A stretch of DNA of 5,165 nt, from positions 1-5,165 of the forward strand of contig JAKAJW010000042.1 of NCBI GenBank assembly GCA_021813645.1. Reading direction: 5' to 3'. Source of the stretch: Pseudomonadota bacterium (GTDB lineage: Bacteria; Pseudomonadota; Alphaproteobacteria; Rhodobacterales; Rhodobacteraceae). The position numbers were made by a program, and so were the translations under genes. The number at the start of each line of letters is the position of its first letter. The stretch's first letter is position 1. The notes under the pieces are model-generated. The model had not been told where the DNA came from. It saw only the letters and a list, made by a program, of their open reading frames with translations, and searched no databases. Shown in pieces: positions 1 through 5,165 of this stretch.

Positions 1-2174
1 ATGGCGCCGGCGGCATCGCCGTCGGCATGGCAACCAACATCCCACCGCACAACCTCGGCGAGGTGGTCGACGCGACGCTCGCCCTGATCGCCCAGCCCGA
101 CCTCAGCTCCGAGCAGTTGATGGAGTATATCCCGGCGCCGGATTTCCCCACCGGTGGCCAGATCATGGGCCGCGGCGGCGCCCGCAAGGCCTATATGGAG
201 GGGCGCGGCTCGATCGTGCTGCGCGCCAAGACCCATGTCGAGGAGATCCGCAAGGACCGCTTCGCCATCGTCATCGACGAGGTCCCCTACCAGGTCAACA
301 AGGCCTCGATGATCGAGAAGATCGCCGAACTGGTGCGCGACAAGAAGATCGAAGGCATCGCCCATGTGCAGGACGAATCCGACCGGGTCGGCGTTCGGGT
401 GGTGATTGAGCTGAAGCGCGATGCTACGCCGGATGTGGTGCTGAACCAGCTCTGGCGCTTCACCCCGATGCAGACGTCCTTCGGCTGCAACATGCTGGCG
501 CTGAATGGCGGCCGCCCGGAAACCCTGACGTTGCGGGATTTCCTCAGCTATTTCATCACCTTCCGCGAAGAAGTCGTGGCCCGCCGCACCGCCTTCGAGC
601 TGCGCAAGGCGCGCGAGCGCAGCCATATCCTCTGTGGCCTCGCGGTGGCGGTCTCCAATGTCGACGAGGTGGTGGCGACGATCCGATCCTCCGCCGATCC
701 GGCCGAGGCACGCGAGCGACTGATGACGCGGCGCTGGCCGGCGCATGACATCGCCGATTACATCCGCCTCATCGACGACCCGACCCACAAGATGAACGAG
801 GACGGCACCTACAACCTGTCGGAAACCCAGGCCCGCGCCATCCTCGACCTCCGCCTGCAGCGGCTCACCGCCCTGGGGGTCAAGGAAGTCACCGACGAAC
901 TGCAGGAACTGGCCGCAAAGATCAGGGATTACTTGGATATCCTGCGCTCGCGCGAGCGGATCATGGCGATCATCGCGGGTGAGCTCAACGAAGTGAAGGA
1001 GCTCTTCGCCGTTCCCCGCCGGACCGAAATCGTCGACTGGGCCGGCGACCTCGACGACGAGGATCTGATCGAGCGCGAGGACATGGTGGTCACCATCACC
1101 TCGGGCGGCTGGATCAAGCGCACCCCGCTGGCCGAGTTCCGCTCTCAGCGGCGCGGCGGCAAGGGGCTTTCGGGCATGGCCACCAAGGAAGACGACGTGG
1201 TGACCACGCTCTTCGTCGCCAATACCCATACCCAGCTCTTGTTCTTCACGACCGACGGCATGGCCTACAAGATGAAGTGCTGGCGTCTGCCGCTCGGCGG
1301 GCGGACGTCGAAGGGCAAGGCCATCGTCAACATCTTGCCGATCCCCACCGGGGTCTCGATCGCCGCGATCATGCCGGTCGACGCGGCGGAGGAAGACTGG
1401 GACGATCTGCAGATCATCTTCGCCACCTCCGAGGGCGACGTTCGCCGCAATGCGCTGTCTGATTTCACCAATGTGATGCGCAACGGCAAGATTGCGATGA
1501 AGCTGCCCGAAGGCGTCAGCCTGGTGAACGCCCGCATCTGCGACGAGAATGACGACGTGATGCTGGTCACCGGCTCCGGCCGCGCGATCCGCTTTTCCAC
1601 CACGGATGTGCGCGTGTTCAAGGGACGAGATTCCACGGGCGTGCGCGGCATCCGCCTCGCCGATGGCGATCGGGTGGTCTCGATGGCCGTCATCCGCCAT
1701 TTCGAAGCCAGCCCCGAAGAGCGCGCCGCCTATCTGAAGATGCGCCGGGCCCAGGAGGGCGTGGCGGAGGAGGCCGAGGCCGACGAGGAGGAAGAGGAAG
1801 CCGTCGAGGCCGGCCAGCTGCCGCTCGACCGCTTCGCCGAAATGTCCGCCGCCGAGGATCTGATCCTGACGATCACCGCAGGCGGGCTCGGCAAGCTCTC
1901 GTCTTCGCACGATTATCCGGTCCGCGGCCGGGGCGGCCAGGGGGTGAAGGCAATCGGCGGCGCGCGTAGCGGTCGGCTCATCGCCTGCTTCCCGGTGGAG
2001 CGCACCGACCAGATCATGCTCGCCACCTCCACCGGCCAGTCGATCCGCTGCCCGGTCGATGGCATCTCCTTCCGCTCGCGCTCGGCCGGCGGCGTCAAGG
2101 TCTTCGACACCGGCGCGGATGAAGAGGTGGTCTCGGTCGCCCGCATCGCCGAACAGGGCGAAGACGAGGCCTGA
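1..2174 (+). CDS. gyrA: DNA gyrase subunit A, 5'-truncated by the window edge
   Basis: GyrA is the DNA cleavage and wrapping subunit of the A2B2 gyrase, which uses ATP to add negative supercoils. The frame is open from base 3 and reads GAGGIAVGMATNIPPHN, the conserved segment that starts near residue 169 of E. coli GyrA. About 168 N-terminal residues, with the catalytic tyrosine and the quinolone-resistance region, are therefore outside the window, and the ATG at 27 is an internal Met. Visible in order (residues counted from that Met): rest of the breakage-reunion domain with its coiled coil (to about 340), the GyrA box QRRGGKG (374-380), then the C-terminal beta-pinwheel with blade motifs such as GRDSTGVRGIRL and VRGRGGQGVKAI. 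The GyrA box excludes ParC of topoisomerase IV. A roughly 50-residue acidic insertion interrupts the pinwheel and the C-terminal tail is very short (EQGEDEA). The stop is TGA. Identity is near certain. Confidence 0.97.
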   Translation, partial: GAGGIAVGMATNIPPHNLGEVVDATLALIAQPDLSSEQLMEYIPAPDFPTGGQIMGRGGARKAYMEGRGSIVLRAKTHVEEIRKDRFAIVIDEVPYQVNKASMIEKIAELVRDKKIEGIAHVQDESDRVGVRVVIELKRDATPDVVLNQLWRFTPMQTSFGCNMLALNGGRPETLTLRDFLSYFITFREEVVARRTAFELRKARERSHILCGLAVAVSNVDEVVATIRSSADPAEARERLMTRRWPAHDIADYIRLIDDPTHKMNEDGTYNLSETQARAILDLRLQRLTALGVKEVTDELQELAAKIRDYLDILRSRERIMAIIAGELNEVKELFAVPRRTEIVDWAGDLDDEDLIEREDMVVTITSGGWIKRTPLAEFRSQRRGGKGLSGMATKEDDVVTTLFVANTHTQLLFFTTDGMAYKMKCWRLPLGGRTSKGKAIVNILPIPTGVSIAAIMPVDAAEEDWDDLQIIFATSEGDVRRNALSDFTNVMRNGKIAMKLPEGVSLVNARICDENDDVMLVTGSGRAIRFSTTDVRVFKGRDSTGVRGIRLADGDRVVSMAVIRHFEASPEERAAYLKMRRAQEGVAEEAEADEEEEEAVEAGQLPLDRFAEMSAAEDLILTITAGGLGKLSSSHDYPVRGRGGQGVKAIGGARSGRLIACFPVERTDQIMLATSTGQSIRCPVDGISFRSRSAGGVKVFDTGADEEVVSVARIAEQGEDEA
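1146..1166 (+). other. GyrA box (QRRGGKG) coding segment
   Basis: These seven codons read Gln-Arg-Arg-Gly-Gly-Lys-Gly, an exact match to the GyrA-box consensus Q(R/K)RGG(R/K)G. In gyrases this motif, in the first blade of the C-terminal domain, is needed to wrap DNA and so to introduce negative supercoils; topoisomerase IV lacks an intact copy. Seeing it intact indicates a supercoiling-competent gyrase and not a ParC paralogue. Confidence 0.93.
1698..1856 (+). other. Acidic insertion within the GyrA C-terminal pinwheel
   Basis: Compared by eye with E. coli GyrA, where the blade ending in VVSLIVPR runs straight into GDGAILTATQNG, this protein has about 50 extra residues between VVSMAVIRH and EDLILTITAGG. 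The first part is helix-like and charged (ASPEERAAYLKMRRAQEG). It is followed by a strongly acidic run (residues 581-594 from the Met at 27: ten Asp/Glu in an 18-residue stretch) and then LPLDRFAEMSAAE. Its position between two blades makes it a probable surface loop. I recall similar insertions in other alphaproteobacterial GyrA proteins, so it is probably a lineage trait. The boundaries are approximate to a few residues. Confidence 0.7.
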
Positions 2175-2190
2175 GCCAACCCGACCGATG

Positions 2191-2210
2191 GGGGGCGGTC
2201 CGCCGCCCCC
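2191..2210 (+). terminator. GC hairpin after gyrA, possible terminator or 3'-end stabiliser
   Basis: A perfect 8-bp inverted repeat (GGGGGCGG / CCGCCCCC) with a TCCG tetraloop begins 16 bases after the gyrA stop codon. The loop fits the stable UNCG class, although here it is closed by G-C and not the favoured C-G pair. No T-run follows directly; the nearest is TTTT at 2233-2236, 22 bases on. It is therefore not a textbook intrinsic terminator. It could pause polymerase, protect the gyrA mRNA 3' end, or simply reflect the GC-rich spacer. Confidence 0.42.
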
Positions 2211-2232
2211 GGCCCCTGCGCGCGAGAAGCCC

Positions 2233-2260
2233 TTTTCACCGGCCCCGAAACCGCTTAGAT
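2233..2260 (+). promoter_or_regulatory. Weak candidate promoter for trmFO
   Basis: TTTTCA (2233-2238) and TTAGAT (2255-2260) sit 16 bases apart and match the sigma-70 -35 and -10 hexamers at four and three of six positions. The second box lies in GCTTAGATC, which resembles the GCTANAWC -10 element described for Caulobacter. Transcription from it would begin at about 2266-2269, right at the trmFO ATG, giving a leaderless or nearly leaderless message. The match is weak and rests only on sequence and position between a hairpin and a start codon. Confidence 0.27.
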
Positions 2261-2268
2261 CGCGGCCC

Positions 2269-3612
2269 ATGGGAAAGACGCTTCATATCGTCGGCGGCGG
2301 CATGGCCGGGTCCGAGGCCGCCTGGCAGGCGGCCGAACGCGGCATCGAAGTGGTGATCCACGAGATGCGGCCGAAGGTCGGCACCTTCGCCCACAAGACC
2401 GGCGACCTCGCGGAGATGGTCTGCTCCAACTCCTTCCGCTCGGACGACGACGAACGCAACGCGGTCGGTCTGCTGCATTGGGAGATGCGCGCGGCCGGCG
2501 GGCTCATCATGGCGATGGCCGACGCGAACGCCCTGCCGGCCGGTGGGGCCCTGGCGGTCGACCGCGAAGCCTTTTCCCGTGCCGTCACCGACCGGCTCCG
2601 CGCACATCCGCTGATCTCCTTGTCCGAACAAGAGGTTACAGAGCTTCCCTCGGACGGCCACTGGATCGTCGCGACCGGTCCGCTGACCTCCGGCCGGCTG
2701 GCCGAGGCGATCCGGGCCGAAACCGGCACCGAGCAACTCGCCTTTTTCGACGCCATCGCGCCGATCGTCCACGCCGAGACCGTCGATATGACAGTGGCTT
2801 GGCGGCAGTCGCGCTACGACAAGGGCGAGACCGAGGAAGAGCGCACCGCCTATCTCAACTGCCCGATGACCAAGCCGGAATACGAGGCCTTCATCGACGC
2901 GCTGCTGGCCGCCGAGAAGACCGAGTTTCATGAAGGCGAAACCGCCGGCTACTTCGATGGCTGTCTGCCGATCGAGGTCATGGCGGAGCGCGGCCGCGAC
3001 ACCCTCCGGCACGGCCCGATGAAGCCGGTCGGCCTGACCAACGCCCATGATCCGGGGCACAAGCCCTATGCGGTCGTCCAACTCCGCCGCGACAATGCGC
3101 TTGGCACGCTCTACAATATCGTCGGCTTCCAGACGAAGATGAAATACGGCGCACAAACCCAAGTGTTTCGGATGATTCCCGGTCTGCAAGAGGCCAGCTT
3201 CGCGCGCCTGGGCGGGATCCACCGCAATACTTTCATCAACTCACCCCGACTGCTCGACCGCCAGCTTCGGCTGCGCGCCCGCCCGCATATCCGCTTCGCC
3301 GGCCAGATCACCGGTGTCGAGGGCTATGTCGAAAGCGCCGCGATGGGGCTGTTGGCCGGCCGGCTCGCGGCGGCCGATTTGCTCGGGGGCGGGCTGGAAG
3401 CGCCGCCGCCGGAGACGGCGATGGGGGCGCTTGTCCATCACATCACCGGCGGCGCGGATGCCAAGACCTTCCAGCCGATGAACGTGAACTTCGGCCTGTT
3501 CCCACCGCTCGACGAGGCGCGCGGGGGCCGCAAGGGCCGTAAGGATCGCTACAAGGGCTATACGGACCGGGCGAAAGAGGCGTTCCAGCAGTGGCTTCTG
3601 GGCCAGGGCTGA
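2269..3612 (+). CDS. trmFO: Folate/FAD-dependent tRNA (uracil-54-C5-)-methyltransferase TrmFO
   Basis: TrmFO makes ribothymidine at U54 in the T-loop of tRNAs, taking the carbon from 5,10-methylenetetrahydrofolate and reducing it through FAD; it is the non-SAM alternative to TrmA. It is cytosolic. The protein is 447 residues, normal for the family. It opens with a beta strand and dinucleotide-binding motif GGGMAGSE (9-16), then HEMRP (31-35) and AHKTGDLAEMVCSNSFRS (41-58). Cys52 aligns with catalytic Cys53 of the B. subtilis enzyme, and Cys232 in YFDGCLPIE with its Cys226. Further family segments are VGFQTKMKYGAQTQVFRMIPGL and HRNTFINSP. The ATG at 2269 puts the FAD motif at the N-terminus; the in-frame ATG at 2188 would add a low-complexity Pro/Gly-rich leader and is unlikely. 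No purine-rich Shine-Dalgarno precedes the chosen start. The stop overlaps the gluQ start by one base. Confidence 0.96.
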   Translation: MGKTLHIVGGGMAGSEAAWQAAERGIEVVIHEMRPKVGTFAHKTGDLAEMVCSNSFRSDDDERNAVGLLHWEMRAAGGLIMAMADANALPAGGALAVDREAFSRAVTDRLRAHPLISLSEQEVTELPSDGHWIVATGPLTSGRLAEAIRAETGTEQLAFFDAIAPIVHAETVDMTVAWRQSRYDKGETEEERTAYLNCPMTKPEYEAFIDALLAAEKTEFHEGETAGYFDGCLPIEVMAERGRDTLRHGPMKPVGLTNAHDPGHKPYAVVQLRRDNALGTLYNIVGFQTKMKYGAQTQVFRMIPGLQEASFARLGGIHRNTFINSPRLLDRQLRLRARPHIRFAGQITGVEGYVESAAMGLLAGRLAAADLLGGGLEAPPPETAMGALVHHITGGADAKTFQPMNVNFGLFPPLDEARGGRKGRKDRYKGYTDRAKEAFQQWLLGQG

Positions 3613-3614
3613 TG
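3610..3614 (+). other. TGATG stop/start overlap joining trmFO and gluQ
   Basis: The TGA of trmFO (3610-3612) and the ATG of gluQ (3612-3614) share one A. Only a short AGGG (3605-3608) lies three bases before the ATG, too close for a good Shine-Dalgarno. This geometry is typical of termination-reinitiation, so gluQ is probably translated mostly by ribosomes that finish trmFO. It implies one bicistronic mRNA. Confidence 0.8.
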
Positions 3615-4463
3615 TACCGGACGCGGTTCGCCCCGTCCCCGACCGGCTATCTGCATCTCGGCCACGCCTTTTCCGCGCTGACCGCCGCCGCCCGCGCCGA
3701 GGCGGCGGGCGGGCGCTTCCTGCTCCGTATCGAGGACACCGATCGCAGCCGGTGCCGGCCGGACTACGAGGCGGCGATCTATGCGGACCTGGCTTGGCTC
3801 GGGCTTGATTGGGAACGCCCGGTGCTGCGCCAGTCCGAGCACCTCGCCGACTATTCGGCGGCCCTCGACCGGTTGATCGCGCTTGGCTTGTGCTACCCCT
3901 GCCGCTGCACCCGGGGCGACATCCGCGCCGCGCTCGCCGCTCCGCAGGAGACCGGCGCGCCCGGTCACGCGGAGGCCGCCGTCTATCCCGGAACCTGCCG
4001 ACATCGCGCGATGGCCGAGCGGGGCCCGGGCGACGCAATCCGGCTCGACCTTGCCAAGGCGCTCGCCGCGGTGAGCGATCCCGCCCGGCTCGGCTTTCGC
4101 GAAACTGGTATACGCCCGGGTCGCTATACGATCGACCCGGCCCGCCTGCTCGCCGATACCGGCGATATCGTGTTGGCCCGCAAAGACATCGGCGCGGCCG
4201 CCTATCATATCGCCGTCGTGGTCGACGATGCCCGCCAGGAGATCACAGAGGTGGTGCGCGGCCTGGACCTTTTCGCCGCGACCTTCCTGCACCGCCTGCT
4301 GCAGGAGCTGCTCGGTCTGCCGGTGCCGGACTATCACCACCACCGGCTGATCCGCGACACGGCAGGCAAGCGGCTGGCGAAGCGCGACGATGCCCGGGCC
4401 CTGGCCCGCTACCGTGCGGAAGGCGCGACGCCCGCGGACATCCGGCGGATGGTAGGGCTATAG
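3612..4463 (+). CDS. gluQ: Glutamyl-Q tRNA(Asp) synthetase
   Basis: GluQ (YadB) is a truncated GluRS paralogue that activates glutamate without tRNA and attaches it to the queuosine base at position 34 of tRNA(Asp). The protein is 283 residues and ends soon after the catalytic domain; the anticodon-binding domain of true GluRS is absent, which is diagnostic. Motifs: RFAPSPTGYLHLGH with the HIGH signature as HLGH (15-18), LLRIEDTDRSR, a zinc site CRCTR (Cys97, Cys99) with YPGTC (Tyr125, Cys129) matching the Cys-Cys-Tyr-Cys ligands of E. coli YadB, VVVDDARQEITEVVRGLDL, and KRLAKR (253-258) in place of KMSKS. The loop between the two halves of the zinc site is about 14 residues longer than in E. 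coli. The ATG at 3612 gives the usual N-terminus; a GTG at 3591 would add seven residues inside trmFO. Function implies that the cell has queuosine in its tRNA, though no queuosine gene is in view. Confidence 0.95.
   Translation: MYRTRFAPSPTGYLHLGHAFSALTAAARAEAAGGRFLLRIEDTDRSRCRPDYEAAIYADLAWLGLDWERPVLRQSEHLADYSAALDRLIALGLCYPCRCTRGDIRAALAAPQETGAPGHAEAAVYPGTCRHRAMAERGPGDAIRLDLAKALAAVSDPARLGFRETGIRPGRYTIDPARLLADTGDIVLARKDIGAAAYHIAVVVDDARQEITEVVRGLDLFAATFLHRLLQELLGLPVPDYHHHRLIRDTAGKRLAKRDDARALARYRAEGATPADIRRMVGL
4458..4463. other. Shared CTATAG palindrome carrying both stop codons of a convergent gene pair
   Basis: On the + strand gluQ ends GGG-CTA-TAG; on the - strand the ATPase gene ends GCG-CTA-TAG. 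The six bases CTATAG are their own reverse complement, so each gene's last Leu codon is the other's stop codon read backwards. There is no intergenic space and therefore no room for a dedicated terminator between the genes. Confidence 0.95.
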
Positions 4464-5165
4464 CGCCACGCCGCGGCGGCCGGCGAGATCGGTGAAATAC
4501 TGCCAGGCCACCCGCCCGGATCGGGCGCCCCGCGTGGCCTGCCATTCGATTGCCTCGGCCCGCAGCGTCGCCTCGTCGATCGCCACACCATAGGCATCGC
4601 AATAGCCGCGGATCATCGCCAGGTATTCGTCCTGGCCACAGGGATGGAACCCAAGCCAGAGGCCGAAGCGGTCGCTCAGCGAGACCTTCTCCTCGACCGC
4701 CTCCGACGGGTTGATCGCCGTCGAACGCTCGTTCTCGATCATGTCGCGCGGCATCAGATGCCGACGGTTGGACGTGGCGTAGAAGACCACATTCTTCGGC
4801 CGCCCCTCGATGCCGCCGTCCAGCACAGCCTTCAGGCTCTTGTAATGCTCGTCGTCATGGCTGAACGACAGGTCATCGCAGAACAGCAGAAAACGCTGCG
4901 CCGCGCCGCGCAACAGGTTTAGCAGCCGGCCGATCGACGGCAGATCTTCGCGCTGCACCTCGATCAGCGTCAGGGCTTCGCCGCGCGCCAGAACTTCGGC
5001 ATGGATCGCTTTGACTAGGCTCGACTTTCCCATTCCCCGCGCGCCCCAAAGCAGGGCATTGTTGGCCGGCAGCCCGCGGGCGAATTGCAGCGTGTTCTCG
5101 AGAAGCGTATCGCGCGCCCGGTTGATCCCGACCAGCAGTGCCAGATCGACGCGGTTCACCTCGAA
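4458..5165 (-). CDS. AAA+ ATP-binding protein of the DUF815 family, 5'-truncated by the window edge
   Basis: This is a P-loop ATPase of unknown role, conserved in proteobacteria and annotated as DUF815 or simply ATP-binding protein. Numbering from the GTG at 5159, 233 residues show: family segment NRVDLALLVGINRARDTLLENT (2-23, broken here only by description), Walker A GARGMGKSS (39-47), Walker B FLLFCDD (90-96), sensor-1-like ATSN (128-131), a DRFG segment with Arg164 as possible arginine finger, and ARSGR (212-216) in the usual sensor-2 region. No signal peptide or membrane segment is seen, so it is probably cytosolic. The frame stays open to the edge (Phe-Glu before Val), and family members carry some 40-60 further N-terminal residues, so the GTG is probably an internal Val and the true start is beyond 5165. 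It converges on gluQ, overlapping by six bases, and belongs to an operon from the right. Confidence 0.9.
   Translation of the reverse strand, partial: FEVNRVDLALLVGINRARDTLLENTLQFARGLPANNALLWGARGMGKSSLVKAIHAEVLARGEALTLIEVQREDLPSIGRLLNLLRGAAQRFLLFCDDLSFSHDDEHYKSLKAVLDGGIEGRPKNVVFYATSNRRHLMPRDMIENERSTAINPSEAVEEKVSLSDRFGLWLGFHPCGQDEYLAMIRGYCDAYGVAIDEATLRAEAIEWQATRGARSGRVAWQYFTDLAGRRGVAL

Noticed and set aside
27..29. ATG at 27 as the start of a short gyrA-like gene
   Set aside because: The frame is open before it and encodes the conserved GAGGIAVG that directly precedes this Met in GyrA, so the gene is cut by the window edge and is not a truncated paralogue.
2059..2268. Upstream in-frame extension of trmFO by up to 70 residues
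   Set aside because: It overlaps the 3' end of gyrA, is low-complexity (Pro/Arg/Ser), and would bury the FAD-binding motif that family members carry at the extreme N-terminus.
2236..3222. A 328-residue open frame on the - strand opposite trmFO
   Set aside because: It lies wholly antisense to a strongly recognised gene in GC-rich DNA, where long antisense frames arise from codon bias. Its translation is Arg/Gly/Asp/His-rich with no recognisable motif.
3241..4343. Two long - strand open frames (3241-4038 and 3558-4343) opposite trmFO and gluQ
   Set aside because: They overlap each other in different frames and are antisense to two confident genes. Their composition is low-complexity Arg/Pro/Gly/Ala and shows no domain.
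3809..4495. A 228-residue + strand frame inside gluQ
   Set aside because: It is the out-of-frame reading of gluQ, extremely rich in Arg, Pro and Gly, without motifs.
5157..5159. GTG at 5159 as the true start of the DUF815 gene
   Set aside because: The frame continues upstream (Phe-Glu-Val-Asn-Arg) in a way that looks like normal family sequence, and 233 residues would be short for the family. A definite answer needs the bases right of the window.
1..5165. A defence system, toxin-antitoxin pair, CRISPR array, mobile element or other new system
   Set aside because: Coding sequence fills nearly the whole window with four recognisable core genes of uniform GC-rich character. I saw no repeats, att-like sites, transposase or small gene pair, and the only gap is 94 bases.

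Overview
The window is GC-rich, gene-dense DNA that looks like a bacterial core chromosome, most likely an alphaproteobacterium. The evidence for that is the wording of the GyrA body and its internal acidic insertion, the alphaproteobacterial style of the GluQ protein, the use of the folate-dependent TrmFO enzyme, and a DUF815 ATPase close to its homologues in that class. The class is inferred from remembered family patterns, not from a search. I see no rRNA, tRNA, insertion sequence, phage gene, CRISPR array or long repeat.

Layout. Positions 1-2174 (+) hold the 3' four-fifths of gyrA (DNA gyrase subunit A); the first ~168 residues, including the catalytic tyrosine, lie before the window. A 94-base gap (2175-2268) carries a perfect 8-bp GC hairpin and a weak promoter-like element. 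trmFO (2269-3612, +) makes the folate/FAD-dependent tRNA uracil-54 methyltransferase. It shares one base with gluQ (3612-4463, +), the glutamyl-Q tRNA(Asp) synthetase. gluQ runs tail-to-tail into an oppositely oriented AAA+ ATPase gene of the DUF815 family (4458-5165, -), whose 5' end is beyond the right edge.

How the genes relate. gyrA is a housekeeping topology gene and is probably its own transcription unit. trmFO and gluQ form a tight two-gene unit of tRNA modification: one methylates U54 in the T-loop of most tRNAs, the other adds glutamate to queuosine-34 of tRNA(Asp). The 1-nt TGATG overlap suggests coupled translation. The DUF815 gene has no established role and belongs to a separate operon coming from the right.

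I did not find an undescribed system. The points most worth a second look are the shared CTATAG double stop between gluQ and the DUF815 gene, the internal acidic insertion in GyrA combined with a very short C-terminal tail, the possible leaderless start of trmFO, and the trmFO-gluQ coupling.
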